Source: Tsukamurella tyrosinosolvens
GTDB lineage: Bacteria > Actinomycetota > Actinomycetes > Mycobacteriales > Mycobacteriaceae
Reading direction: 5' to 3'
Assembly: GCF_900104775.1 (NCBI RefSeq)
Contig: NZ_FNSA01000003.1
Span: 868,001-932,000, forward strand
DNA length: 64,000 nt
Made by a program: the position numbers and the translations under genes. The notes beneath the pieces were generated by a model. It searched no databases, was not told the DNA's origin, and saw nothing but the letters and a program-made list of their open reading frames with translations. This document shows positions 1 to 9,651 of this stretch, in pieces. Positions within the stretch are counted from its first letter, which is position 1. Every line of letters starts with the position of its first letter.

Positions 1-77
1 TGGTAGGCGAGGGCACCGCCGACGGCGGTACGCAGGGCGAGGAGTCCGAGGTCACGTGCGGTGTTGTTCTGTCCCAT
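1..77 (-). CDS. DoxX-like membrane protein, N-terminal fragment
   Basis: Only the first 25 codons lie inside the window; the gene continues beyond position 1. The peptide starts MGQNNTARDLGLLALRTAVG, which resembles the N-terminus of DoxX-family small membrane proteins (a short polar segment followed by a first helix rich in L, R and G). The ATG at 77 is preceded by a GGAAGGGA-type ribosome binding site. It is a start without a body, so the family call is tentative. Confidence 0.45.
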   Translation of the reverse strand, partial: MGQNNTARDLGLLALRTAVGGALAY

Positions 78-164
78 GTCGGGTGGTCCCTTCCAGCGGA
101 GGTCGTCGGTTCTGCAGACGTTCAACCGGACCGTGGTCCCGATGATTCCGCGGAGTGGCCCACT

Positions 165-1610
165 TCACACGACGAGCTGGCCCTCCAGGTCCGGCATGGT
201 CGCGCCGCCGGTCGCGCGACGGTAGGCGGTGCCCACCAGTTCGATGGCCTGGGAGAGCTGGTCGGGCGGGAGCGAGTAGGGGATGCGGATGTTGCGCTCG
301 AGGGCACCGTCGACCCCGAAGGCGGAGCCGGCGGCGATGCGCACGCCGAGCCCGGCGGCGGCCGCGGCGGTCGCGGTCCCGACGGGCCGCGGCAGCGTCA
401 CCCACAGGCACAGCCCGCCCACGCCGGGGGAGATCGTCGCGCCGGGCTGGTGCTCCGCGACCGCGTCCCGCGCGACCGCCCGCGCAGCCCGCAGCGAATC
501 CAGCCGCCCGGGCAGGAAGTCGGCGAGGTGGTCGAGGGCGTAGCCGGCCGCGAGCTGCTCGAAGACGGCGCCGGCGAGGTCCATGTCGTACCGGGCGGCG
601 GTGAGCGAATCGGGGGAGGTCTCGGTGCGGATCCAGCCCACCCGCAGGCCCGCCCAGATGGTCTTGCTCGCGGACCCCAGCGTGATGATCCGGGCGCCGC
701 GAGGCGCGAAGGACGCGACGGGCGGGGGAGCGGGAACGTCGAGGGCCAGCTCGGACATCGTCTCGTCGACCACCACGGGCACCCGGTAGCGCGCGGAGAT
801 CTCGCCGAGCCGCCGCCGTCCGGCCTCGTCGAGGAGGAGTCCCGTCGGGTTGTGGAAGTCGGGGATGGTGAAGATGATCTGCGGATTCTGCTGCTTCACG
901 ACGGCCTCCAACTGGTCGAGGTCCCAGCCGTGCTCCGGGTGCAGTCCCACGGCGACGGGCCGCGCGTTGTGCCGGCGCAGCGCCAGGATGGTGCCGTGGT
1001 GCGTCGGCTGCTCGATGACCACGCGGTCGCCGGGGTGCACCAGCGTGTCCAGCACGACGCGCAGCGCGTGCTGCGCGCCGGAGGTGACCAGCACCTGCTC
1101 GGACGACGTCGGCAGCCCGCGGTCGGTGTACCGCCGCGCGATCGCCTCGCGCAGCGCCAGCACGCCGCCGGGGTAGAGGCCGATCCCGGCGAGGTACGGC
1201 GGCGCGCACTCGAGGGCGTGCCGGTAGCCGTCGTGCACGATCTGGTCCGGGGCCGACGGTGCCGCGATGTTCAGCCGGATCAGGTCGGCTTCGGGCCCGG
1301 TGTCCGCGGGCTCGGCGGGCACGGCGTGCGGCAGCGAGAGGACGCTGCGAGCGCCCTGCCGCGACTGCAGGTGCCCGCTGTCGCGCAGTTCGGCGTAGGC
1401 GGTGGTCACGGTCGTGCGGCTGACCTCGAGGTGCGCGGCCAGGGCGCGCTCGCTCGGCAGCGCCGTCCCGACGGGGACCCGGCCGTCGAGGACGAGCAGG
1501 CGCAGCGCCTCGGCGAGCGCGAGGTAGGCCGGGCGCGGACCGTCGGGCTTCCAGGAGCCGAGCTGGCGGACCAGGGCGGCCGCGCCGACAGTGCCAGTTG
1601 AGGGGAACAT
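165..1610 (-). CDS. MocR-type (GntR/aminotransferase-like) transcriptional regulator, YczR-like
   Basis: A 481-residue MocR-subfamily regulator. It has an N-terminal GntR winged helix-turn-helix (about residues 25-95, with the SERALAAHLEVSRTTV recognition segment) joined to a fold-type I aminotransferase-like domain (about 120-470). The PLP-lysine region reads LGSASKTIWAGLRVGW, so PLP binding is likely. It is divergent from a YczE-type membrane protein gene 61 bp away, and the yczR-yczE pairing is a known arrangement for this subfamily. The likely target is therefore the yczE neighbour and itself. The start at 1610 has no clear ribosome binding site, but GATACT lies 6-7 nt upstream, which fits a leaderless transcript. 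The sensed ligand is unknown. Confidence 0.85.
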   Translation of the reverse strand: MFPSTGTVGAAALVRQLGSWKPDGPRPAYLALAEALRLLVLDGRVPVGTALPSERALAAHLEVSRTTVTTAYAELRDSGHLQSRQGARSVLSLPHAVPAEPADTGPEADLIRLNIAAPSAPDQIVHDGYRHALECAPPYLAGIGLYPGGVLALREAIARRYTDRGLPTSSEQVLVTSGAQHALRVVLDTLVHPGDRVVIEQPTHHGTILALRRHNARPVAVGLHPEHGWDLDQLEAVVKQQNPQIIFTIPDFHNPTGLLLDEAGRRRLGEISARYRVPVVVDETMSELALDVPAPPPVASFAPRGARIITLGSASKTIWAGLRVGWIRTETSPDSLTAARYDMDLAGAVFEQLAAGYALDHLADFLPGRLDSLRAARAVARDAVAEHQPGATISPGVGGLCLWVTLPRPVGTATAAAAAGLGVRIAAGSAFGVDGALERNIRIPYSLPPDQLSQAIELVGTAYRRATGGATMPDLEGQLVV

Positions 1611-1671
1611 GAGGCCAGTATCTCAGAACTGGCTATGGATTGCCATGCCACTTGGCGCCAAGGTGGGTGTC
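1611..1671. promoter_or_regulatory. Divergent mocR/yczE promoter-operator region
   Basis: This 61-bp interval separates two divergent start codons. It contains a perfect inverted repeat, GCCAGT (1614-1619), 8 bp, ACTGGC (1628-1633). A third GCCAGT occurs at 1593-1598 inside the regulator's first codons. The minus-strand GATACT hexamer just upstream of the mocR ATG overlaps the palindrome, which suggests autoregulation. An AAGGTGGG ribosome binding site (1660-1667) serves yczE. Confidence 0.5.
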
Positions 1672-2424
1672 ATGATGATTCGACTCGTGAAGCTGTTCGT
1701 GGGCCTGTGGCTGTACGGCACGGCGATGGTCGCGATCCTGCGCGCCGGCCTCGGCAACATGCCGTGGGACGTGCTGCACCAGGGACTCGCGGCAAAGGTC
1801 GGCCTGTCGGTGGGGGTGACGTCGATCGTCGTCGGCGCGCTGGTGCTGCTCGCGTGGATCCCGATCCGGCAGAAGCCGGGCTTCGGCACCGTCGCCAACG
1901 TGATCGTCATCGGCGTCGCCTTCGACACCATGGCGCCGCTGTTCCCGGAGAATCCCGCGCTCGTCGTCGCGGTCCCGATGATGCTCGGCGGCATCGTGCT
2001 CAACGCCTTCGCGACGGTGCTCTACATCGGGGCCGGCATGGGCCCCGGCCCGCGCGACGGCCTGATGACGGGGCTCGTCGCCCGGACCGGCGGCTCGGTG
2101 CGGGTGGTGCGCACGTCGATGGAGGTCCTGGTCGTGCTCGTGGGCTTCCTGCTCGGTGGGACGCTGGGCATCGGCACCGTGCTGTACGCGGTGGGCGTCG
2201 GCCCGCTGATCCAGCTGTTCGCGCGGACGGGCCTCGGCGGCCCGGCCCTGGCCCGCGGCGACGCGCACGGCGCGGACCGTGACGACGCGCACGGCGACGC
2301 CGCCACCGGCGCGGACGCCCACGCCGTGGATAAGGTGGGGGAATGCGGATCCTCATCACCGGAGCCAGCTCCGGTCTCGGCGAAGGCATGGCTCGGACGT
2401 ATGCGGAGCGCGGCGAGGACGTAG
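1672..2424 (+). CDS. YczE/YyaS/YitT-family integral membrane protein
   Basis: A 250-residue multi-pass protein. It starts MMIRLVKLFVGLWLYG and carries the family features RAGLGNMPWDVLHQGL near residue 30 and GMGPGPRDGLMTGL near residue 120, with about five hydrophobic segments. The ATG at 1672 is chosen because AAGGTGGG sits 5-12 nt upstream; the in-frame ATG at 1591 would lie inside the divergent regulator. The tail after the last helix is odd: an Asp/His/Ala-rich stretch (DAHGADRDDAHGD) that then runs 82 bp out of frame into the next gene. The substrate of this family is not established. Pairing with the divergent MocR regulator supports the assignment. Confidence 0.75.
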   Translation: MMIRLVKLFVGLWLYGTAMVAILRAGLGNMPWDVLHQGLAAKVGLSVGVTSIVVGALVLLAWIPIRQKPGFGTVANVIVIGVAFDTMAPLFPENPALVVAVPMMLGGIVLNAFATVLYIGAGMGPGPRDGLMTGLVARTGGSVRVVRTSMEVLVVLVGFLLGGTLGIGTVLYAVGVGPLIQLFARTGLGGPALARGDAHGADRDDAHGDAATGADAHAVDKVGECGSSSPEPAPVSAKAWLGRMRSAART

Positions 2425-3080
2425 GGCTCCTCGCCCGCCGCCTCGACCGGCTGGAGGCCCTGCGCGCCGAGCTCAGCTCCTGCCCCAAGGCGGGCGCCGT
2501 GGAGATCGGCCGGCTCGACGTCACGGACTTCGACGCCGTTCCCGTCGCCATCGCCGACGTGGTGGAGCGGCTCGGCGGCCTCGACCGCGCGATCATCAAC
2601 GCCGGCGTCGGCAAGGGCGCGCCGCTCGGGACGGGCAAGGCGCACGCCAACCTGGAGACCGTGCAGACCAACCTCACCGGCGCGCTCGCGCAGGCCGAGG
2701 CGGTGCTCGAGGTCTTCCGCGCGCAGGGCCGCGGCCACCTCGTCCTCATCAGCTCCATCGCGGGACAGCGCGGCATGCCGAAGGCGCAGGCCGCCTACTC
2801 CGCCAGCAAGGCCGGTCTCACCGCCCTCGGTGAGGGGCTGCAGGCGGAGTTCGCGGGCAGCGACATCACGGTCACCGTCATCAAGCCCGGCTTCATCGAG
2901 ACCGACATCAACAAGGGCGTGAAGACGTCCATGAAGTCCTCGCTCGACGACGGCGTGAAGGCGCTCGTCAAGGCCATCGACCGCGAGCCCAAGGAGGCGG
3001 CCGTCCCGTCGTGGCCGTGGACCCCGCTCGGCGCCGTGCTGCGCCACGCGCCCGACGAGCTCACTCGCCGCTTGATCTGA
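2343..3080 (+). CDS. Short-chain dehydrogenase/reductase (SDR), Rv0945-like
   Basis: A 245-residue classical SDR. It has the cofactor motif TGASSGLG at residues 6-13, NAG at 86-88, and the catalytic pair YSASK with Tyr152 and Lys156, with Ser137/138 upstream. These support an NAD(P)-dependent oxidoreductase; the substrate cannot be read from the sequence. AAGGTGGGG (2332-2340) lies directly before the ATG. The gene starts inside the last 82 bp of the YczE gene, so the two are probably co-transcribed. Position beside pgi and the chorismate mutase/uvrD block matches Rv0945 in M. tuberculosis. Confidence 0.85.
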   Translation: MRILITGASSGLGEGMARTYAERGEDVGLLARRLDRLEALRAELSSCPKAGAVEIGRLDVTDFDAVPVAIADVVERLGGLDRAIINAGVGKGAPLGTGKAHANLETVQTNLTGALAQAEAVLEVFRAQGRGHLVLISSIAGQRGMPKAQAAYSASKAGLTALGEGLQAEFAGSDITVTVIKPGFIETDINKGVKTSMKSSLDDGVKALVKAIDREPKEAAVPSWPWTPLGAVLRHAPDELTRRLI

Positions 3081-3242
3081 GTCCGCGCCGTCGGCGCCGC
3101 CCGCGCCACGTGCGCCGCGAGGGGTCCCCCGGAAGGACTAGGGGGTGAGCCCTGAGAGGCCGCCCGCAAACGTGGGGGCCCGGCCCGGATGTGCCGCGAC
3201 ACCGCAGTTCCTAGCGTTAGCAGGGACGAAAGGTGGTGCGAA

Positions 3243-3470
3243 ATGCGCACATTCATCAAGACAGCCACGATCGCCTCCGCAGCCGGAGTCGCCCTCATCG
3301 TCGCCGCGGCCCCCGCCCACGCTGACCCGGACATCAGCGACTACGCCCGCGGCAGCATCGGCGAGAGCTGCGCCGGATACGCCGTCGGCAAGCTCGCGCT
3401 CGAGCGCAGCCAGGGCTTCGTGCTCAGCTGCAACGCCAACGGCACCTGGCAGATCCCCAAGGAGCCGTGA
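3243..3470 (+). CDS. Small secreted protein with two cysteines
   Basis: A 75-residue protein with a clear Sec signal peptide: basic start MRTFIK, a hydrophobic core, then APAHA with likely cleavage after Ala27. The mature chain is about 48 residues with two cysteines (Cys43 and Cys63), which could form one disulfide. The ATG at 3243 follows a GAAAGG ribosome binding site about 11 nt upstream. It ends 4 bp from the convergent dehydrogenase gene. I do not recognise the family. The short cysteine-containing exported form resembles small DUF732-like mycobacterial proteins, but this is not established. Confidence 0.7.
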   Translation: MRTFIKTATIASAAGVALIVAAAPAHADPDISDYARGSIGESCAGYAVGKLALERSQGFVLSCNANGTWQIPKEP

Positions 3471-3474
3471 GCCG

Positions 3475-4371
3475 CTACTCCGGTGCCCGACGCTCGGCCA
3501 CGAACCGCCGGGTGACGGACATGTCGCGCTCGCCCAGCCCGGCGGCGACGATCTCCTCGAACTCCGCCAACAGGGCGGGCAGCAGCGCCGCCTCCGTACC
3601 GGTGGCGGCCGCGACCTCCGCGCCCGACTTCAGGTCCTTGAGCAGGTACTTCGCCATCCCCGACGGGGCGTCGTCGCCGGTGACCAGCTTCTCCTTGCGC
3701 GTGTCCAGCAGGCGCGAGGCGGCGTAGCCCCCGCCGAGCAGGTCCCACATCGTGCCCAGGTCGATGCCCGACCGGTCGGCCAGCACCGTCGCCTCGCCCA
3801 GGGCGGCGATCGTCGCGGCGACCACCAACTGATTGCAGGCCTTCGCGACCTGCCCCGCCCCGAGCGGCCCGAGCCGCACCGGGGTGCCGCAGGGCGCCAG
3901 CACCGCCGCGGCGAGGGCGCAGTCCTCCTCGGCGCCGCCCATCATGATCGACAGGGTGCCGGCGATCGCGCCGTCGTCGCCGCCCGAGACGGGGGCGTCG
4001 ACGACGCGGACCCGGCCGCCGGTCTCCCGGTCGAGCCGCTCCGCGAGCGCCCGGACGCCGGGCGCGGAGGACGTCGACCCGATGAGGAGCAGCAGGGGTC
4101 GGTCGCCCGCGAGCAGCCCGTCCGCGAGGACCTCCTCCACTTCGGGCAGATCTGGCAGCATGAGGAGCACGACGTCGGCGACGGCGGCGAGCGCCGCGGC
4201 GTCGTCGTGCTGGACGGCCCCGTCGGCGACGAGGTCGGGGCGCGGCCGCCGGGCGGTGATGTGCACGCTCCCGTGCCCGCGGGCCAGGTGTCGCGCCATG
4301 GGGGCGCCCATGGCGCCGAGTCCGATCACGCCGACCGTCACCCCGCGTAAGGGGATCGAAACCTCCGTCAT
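3475..4371 (-). CDS. NAD(P)-dependent beta-hydroxyacid dehydrogenase (3-hydroxyisobutyrate dehydrogenase family)
   Basis: A 298-residue enzyme of the 3-hydroxyisobutyrate / tartronate-semialdehyde reductase family. The Rossmann signature GLGAMGAPMA starts at residue 17. The substrate-binding DAPVSGG motif is at about 125-131. The catalytic lysine is in GAGQVAKACNQ (Lys177). It is divergent, 56 bp away, from a D-2-hydroxyacid dehydrogenase that is followed by an IclR regulator, so all three may serve one small hydroxyacid/aldehyde pathway. The substrate is not determinable from the sequence. Confidence 0.85.
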   Translation of the reverse strand: MTEVSIPLRGVTVGVIGLGAMGAPMARHLARGHGSVHITARRPRPDLVADGAVQHDDAAALAAVADVVLLMLPDLPEVEEVLADGLLAGDRPLLLLIGSTSSAPGVRALAERLDRETGGRVRVVDAPVSGGDDGAIAGTLSIMMGGAEEDCALAAAVLAPCGTPVRLGPLGAGQVAKACNQLVVAATIAALGEATVLADRSGIDLGTMWDLLGGGYAASRLLDTRKEKLVTGDDAPSGMAKYLLKDLKSGAEVAAATGTEAALLPALLAEFEEIVAAGLGERDMSVTRRFVAERRAPE

Positions 4372-4393
4372 TCGTCCAACCTAGCGAATTGCG

Positions 4394-4421
4394 TTCAACA
4401 TATTGGCCGATTGGCTAGACT
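4394..4421 (+). promoter_or_regulatory. Leaderless promoter of the 2-hydroxyacid dehydrogenase gene
   Basis: TTCAAC (4394-4399) and TAGACT (4416-4421) form a -35/-10 pair with a 16-bp spacer. The start codon at 4428 lies 7 nt after the -10, so the message would begin at the ATG. Between the hexamers ATTGGC is directly repeated, which could be an IclR contact. Confidence 0.5.
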
Positions 4422-4427
4422 CGCGGC

Positions 4428-5480
4428 ATGACCTCCACGCTCCGCGTCGCGCTCGCAGTCGACCTGCCCGAGGACGACTGCCAGCTCATCGAGCGGCTCG
4501 AACCCCGCGTCGAGCTGCTGCGCGACCACACGCTCAACCGGCCCGCCCGGTGGGACGCCGACTGGGAGGGTGACCCCGCGTTCGCCCGCACCCCCGCGCA
4601 GGAGGAGGCCTTCACCGCCCTCCTCGACGGCGCCGACGCCCTATTCGGCATCCCCGACGTGCAGCCCGCGCGGCTGGCCGCGACCGTCCGCGCCAACCCG
4701 TCGCTGCGCTGGGTGCACGCGACCGCGGCCGGCGGCGGCGCCCAGGTCCGCGCCGCGGGCCTGACCCCGGCCGAGCTGGAGCGCGTCGCCTTCACCACCA
4801 GTGCGGGCGTGCACGGCTCCACCCTCGCCGAGTTCGCCCTGTTCGGGATCCTCGCCGGCGCCAAGGACCTGCGCCGCCTCGAGGCCGACCAGGCCGCCCG
4901 GCACTGGCCCGCCGAGCGCTGGGCGATGCGCCACCTGGACGAGATGACGGTGCTCATCGTGGGCCTCGGCGGCATCGGCGCCGCGACGGCCGCCCGGTTC
5001 AAGGCCTGCGGATCGACGGTCTGGGGCACCTCCCGCAGCGGCCGCCCCGTCGACGGCGTCGACCGCGTGATCCCGCTCGACGAGCTCGCCGCCGCGGCCG
5101 CGCAGGCCGACGCCATCGTCGTGACCCTGCCCGGGACCGCCGCCACCGAGAAGCTCATCGGCGCCGAGCTCCTCGCCGGCGTACGCCCCGGCACCCTGCT
5201 CACCAACGTGGGCCGCGGCACCGTCATCGACGAGGACGCGCTGCTCACGGCCCTCGACGACGGGCGGATCGCCTTCGCCGCCCTCGACGTCTTCGCGACC
5301 GAGCCGCTCCCGCAGCAGAGCCCGCTCTGGGGCCACCCGCGGGTGCTCGCCAGCCCGCACACCGCGGCGCTCAGCCGGCAGGAGGGCACCCGCATCGCCC
5401 GCCTCTTCGCCCGCAACGCCACCGCCCTGCTCGACGGTGCGCCGATGGCGAACGTCGTCGACACGGTGGAGTTCTACTGA
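4428..5480 (+). CDS. D-isomer-specific 2-hydroxyacid dehydrogenase
   Basis: A 350-residue NAD(P)-dependent enzyme of the D-2-hydroxyacid dehydrogenase family (glyoxylate/hydroxypyruvate reductase type). The nucleotide-binding GLGGIG lies at 179-184. The catalytic Arg, Glu and His are all present: Arg263 in NVGRG, Glu292 in ATEPLP and His311 in SPHTA. The stop codon overlaps the ATG of the following IclR gene by one base (TGATG), so the two are translationally linked. The substrate may be hydroxypyruvate, glyoxylate or another 2-oxoacid; the sequence does not decide this. Confidence 0.88.
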   Translation: MTSTLRVALAVDLPEDDCQLIERLEPRVELLRDHTLNRPARWDADWEGDPAFARTPAQEEAFTALLDGADALFGIPDVQPARLAATVRANPSLRWVHATAAGGGAQVRAAGLTPAELERVAFTTSAGVHGSTLAEFALFGILAGAKDLRRLEADQAARHWPAERWAMRHLDEMTVLIVGLGGIGAATAARFKACGSTVWGTSRSGRPVDGVDRVIPLDELAAAAAQADAIVVTLPGTAATEKLIGAELLAGVRPGTLLTNVGRGTVIDEDALLTALDDGRIAFAALDVFATEPLPQQSPLWGHPRVLASPHTAALSRQEGTRIARLFARNATALLDGAPMANVVDTVEFY

Positions 5481-6277
5481 TGGCCTCGCCGGAGGGGACG
5501 CGGGCCCCGGCGCCCGCCGTGACCCGCGCGATCGGCATCCTCGCGCTGCTCGCCGAGTCCGAGAGCCCCGCCCTGAGTCTCAGCGACCTCGCCCGCGGCC
5601 TCGGCATCGCCAAGTCCTCGTGCGCCAACCTGTGCCAGGCCCTCGAGGACGGCGACATGATCCGCCGCGTGCCCGGCGGCTTCTCCCTGGGCCGCCGCAC
5701 CGCGGAGATCGGCGGCGCCTACGCGCTGCAGTTCAACCAGGTCCGCGAGTTCTTCCCGGTGATCTCCGCATCGCCGGTGCTGCACCGCGAGCTGGTCCAG
5801 ATCACCATGCTCGACGGGGCCCACGCCCTCTACCTCGCGCGACACGAGGGCCGCGTGCCGTACCGGTTCGGCACGCCGCTCGGCTCCCGGCTGCCCGCGG
5901 TCTTCACGGCGTCCGGCAAGGCGCTCCTCGCCGGCCTGCCCGACGACGAGCTCGACGCGATCCTCGCGACCGCCGTGCCCGCGCGCAGCGCCGTCGACGG
6001 CACCGAGATCACCGGCGCCGCGCTCCGCGCCGACCTGGCGCGTGTCCGCGAGCGCGGCTACGCGCTCGATCCGGGCAGCGGCACGCTGGGCCTCACCGGC
6101 ATCGCCGTCGCGCTGCCCGCGTGGGCGCCGGGCGACCCGCCGCTGGCCCTGGGCGTCGCCGTTCCGTCGGAGCAGGCCGACGAGGCGCGGGTCGCGACCG
6201 TCGCCGAGGCGCTGGCGGAGGCCGCGGGACGGCTCACCAACCCGTGGCGCGAGCGCGCGGCCACCGAACGGCCCTAG
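5480..6277 (+). CDS. IclR-family transcriptional regulator
   Basis: A 265-residue IclR-type regulator. The N-terminal winged helix-turn-helix (LSLSDLARGLGIAKSSCANL, about residues 32-51) is followed by an IclR effector domain with the family patch around LPAVFTASGKALLAGL. It overlaps the upstream dehydrogenase stop by one base and probably controls it and the divergent 3-hydroxyisobutyrate-type dehydrogenase. The effector is unknown; small carboxylic acids are usual for the family. Confidence 0.85.
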   Translation: MASPEGTRAPAPAVTRAIGILALLAESESPALSLSDLARGLGIAKSSCANLCQALEDGDMIRRVPGGFSLGRRTAEIGGAYALQFNQVREFFPVISASPVLHRELVQITMLDGAHALYLARHEGRVPYRFGTPLGSRLPAVFTASGKALLAGLPDDELDAILATAVPARSAVDGTEITGAALRADLARVRERGYALDPGSGTLGLTGIAVALPAWAPGDPPLALGVAVPSEQADEARVATVAEALAEAAGRLTNPWRERAATERP

Positions 6278-6286
6278 ACCTGCGGC

Positions 6287-7945
<1,659 letters not shown>

Positions 7946-8056
7946 GGCGTCAGCCTAGTGTCCGGAGCGCTCGCGCGGGCGGTTCACGGGCGAGGTCACA
8001 GCGGGTGCCGGGACAAGGCCCTGCGCGCGCCCTCGGCGCGGAGCTAGGGTGGCGGT
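7946..8056. promoter_or_regulatory. Divergent pgi / aldehyde dehydrogenase promoters, both leaderless type
   Basis: The minus-strand hexamer TAGGCT (7957-7952) and the plus-strand hexamer TAGGGT (8045-8050) each end exactly 6 nt before their ATG. Both transcripts are therefore predicted to start at the start codon. No clear -35 elements are seen. Confidence 0.5.
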
Positions 8057-9520
8057 ATGGCAACCGAGCAGCGCGTCCGTGACCTCCTCGACCGCATCCC
8101 CACCGGGATCTTCGTGAACGGTGCGTTCCGCGATTCGAGTTCGGGCGCAACCTTTCCGGTGCACGATCCGGCGACAGAGGAGGTCCTGGTCGAGGTCGCC
8201 GACGCCACGCCCGAGGACGGCGCCGCCGCCCTCGACGCCGCCGTCGCGGCGGGACCGGCGTGGGCCGCGACGCCCGCCCGCGAGCGCGCCGAGATCCTCC
8301 GCGCCGCCTACGAGGGCCTCCACGCCCGCGCCGACGACTTCGCGCTCCTGATGACGCTCGAGATGGGCAAGGCCCTGCCCGAATCGGCCAACGAGCTCAA
8401 GTACGGCGCCGAGTTCTTCCGCTGGTTCTCCGAGGAGGCCGTCCGCATCGCCGGCCGGTACACGCCCGCGCCGGCCGGCACCGGCCGGATCCTGGTGAGC
8501 AAGGCCCCCGTCGGGCCGTGCCTCGCGATCACCCCGTGGAACTTCCCCCTCGCGATGGGCACCCGCAAGATCGGGCCCGCGCTCGCGGCCGGCGCGACGA
8601 TGGTGGTCAAGCCCGCGGGCCTCACGCCGCTGACGATGCTGCTGCTCGCCGAGGTGCTGAAGGAGGCCGGCGTCCCGGACGGCGTGATCTCGGTGCTGCC
8701 CACCTCGAAGTCCGGCGCGCTGACGGGGCCGTTGCTCGCCGACCCGCGGCTGCGCAAGCTCACCTTCACCGGCTCGACGGAGGTGGGCGCCGCGCTCGTC
8801 GCGCAGTCGGCGCCCGGGATCCTGCGCACGTCGATGGAACTGGGCGGCAACGCGCCGTTCGTCGTCTTCGACGACGCCGACGTCGACCACGCCGTCGCGC
8901 AGGCCCTGCTCGCCAAGCTGCGCAACGGCGGCGAGGCGTGCACCGCCGCCAACCGCTTCCACGTGCACGAGTCGGTGCTCGAGGAGTTCACCACGAAGCT
9001 CGTGGACGGGATGGCGAAGTACGTCCTGGGCCGCGGCATCGACGACGGCGTGACCATCGGGCCGCTCGTCTCCGCCGACCAGCAGGCCACCGTCTCCGAG
9101 CTGGTGCAGGACGCGGTCGCGAAGGGCGCGTCGCTGCGGCTCGGCGGGGTCGCGCCCGAGGGGCCCGGCCACTTCTTCCCGCCGACGGTGCTCGCCGACG
9201 TCCCCGCCGACGCCCGGATCCTCACCGAGGAGGTCTTCGGCCCCGTCGCGCCCATCGTCTCCTTCGCGGACGAGGACGCGGGCGTCGCCGCCGCCAACGC
9301 CACCGAGTACGGGCTGGCGGCGTACATCTTCACGAAGGACCTGGACCGCGCGCTGCGCGTCGCCGACCGGATCGAGGCCGGCATGGTCGGCGTGAACCGC
9401 GGCGTCATCTCCGACCCCGCCGGCCCGTTCGGCGGCGTCAAGGCCTCCGGCTTCGGCCGCGAGGGCGGCAGCGAGGGCATCGAGGAGTACCTGGAGACCC
9501 GCTACATCGCCCTGCAGTGA
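8057..9520 (+). CDS. NAD(P)-dependent aldehyde dehydrogenase, succinate-semialdehyde dehydrogenase type
   Basis: A 487-residue aldehyde dehydrogenase. The general-base Glu261 sits in MELGGNAP and the catalytic Cys295 in GGEACTAANRF. The cofactor loop TFTGSTEVG lies just before, and the C-terminal GPFGGVKASGFGREGG is typical of GabD-like succinate-semialdehyde dehydrogenases. GabD-type activity (succinate semialdehyde to succinate) is the best call, but related semialdehyde substrates are possible. Leaderless-type start with TAGGGT 6 nt upstream. No partner aminotransferase (gabT) is nearby. Confidence 0.85.
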   Translation: MATEQRVRDLLDRIPTGIFVNGAFRDSSSGATFPVHDPATEEVLVEVADATPEDGAAALDAAVAAGPAWAATPARERAEILRAAYEGLHARADDFALLMTLEMGKALPESANELKYGAEFFRWFSEEAVRIAGRYTPAPAGTGRILVSKAPVGPCLAITPWNFPLAMGTRKIGPALAAGATMVVKPAGLTPLTMLLLAEVLKEAGVPDGVISVLPTSKSGALTGPLLADPRLRKLTFTGSTEVGAALVAQSAPGILRTSMELGGNAPFVVFDDADVDHAVAQALLAKLRNGGEACTAANRFHVHESVLEEFTTKLVDGMAKYVLGRGIDDGVTIGPLVSADQQATVSELVQDAVAKGASLRLGGVAPEGPGHFFPPTVLADVPADARILTEEVFGPVAPIVSFADEDAGVAAANATEYGLAAYIFTKDLDRALRVADRIEAGMVGVNRGVISDPAGPFGGVKASGFGREGGSEGIEEYLETRYIALQ

Positions 9521-9531
9521 CCGCCCATCGG

Positions 9532-9593
9532 AATTGAACACCGTTTACGATCACCGCGACCTGCGGTTTCTCTGTCGGAAACAGTGTTCAATT
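9532..9593. promoter_or_regulatory. Long inverted-repeat operator upstream of the sulfatase gene
   Basis: Two 15-bp arms (9532-9546, AATTGAACACCGTTT, and 9579-9593, AAACAGTGTTCAATT) match as reverse complements at 14 of 15 positions across a 32-bp spacer. Each arm is itself dyad-like (TTGAAC-N3-GTTTAC and GGAAAC-N3-GTTCAA), so this looks like two operator sites centred 43 bp apart. A second, shorter inverted pair, CGATCACC (9548-9555) and GGTGATCG (9602-9609), is interleaved. It lies between the aldehyde dehydrogenase stop and the sulfatase start. Confidence 0.5.
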
Positions 9594-9651
9594 GCAGTCG
9601 GGGTGATCGCAAAGCTCGCCGCGGCGGGGCGGTCTGTGGCAGCGTCGGGGT

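Noticed and set aside
3243-3470. A start at 3189 for the small secreted protein
   Set aside because: The extension of 18 residues would bury the signal peptide and the ATG there has no ribosome binding site, whereas 3243 has GAAAGG and a clean signal sequence.
9534-9548. A LexA-type SOS box in the sulfatase leader
   Set aside because: TTGAAC-N3-GTTTAC has a 3-bp rather than a 4-bp spacer and lacks the TCGAAC/GTTCGA ends of actinobacterial SOS boxes.
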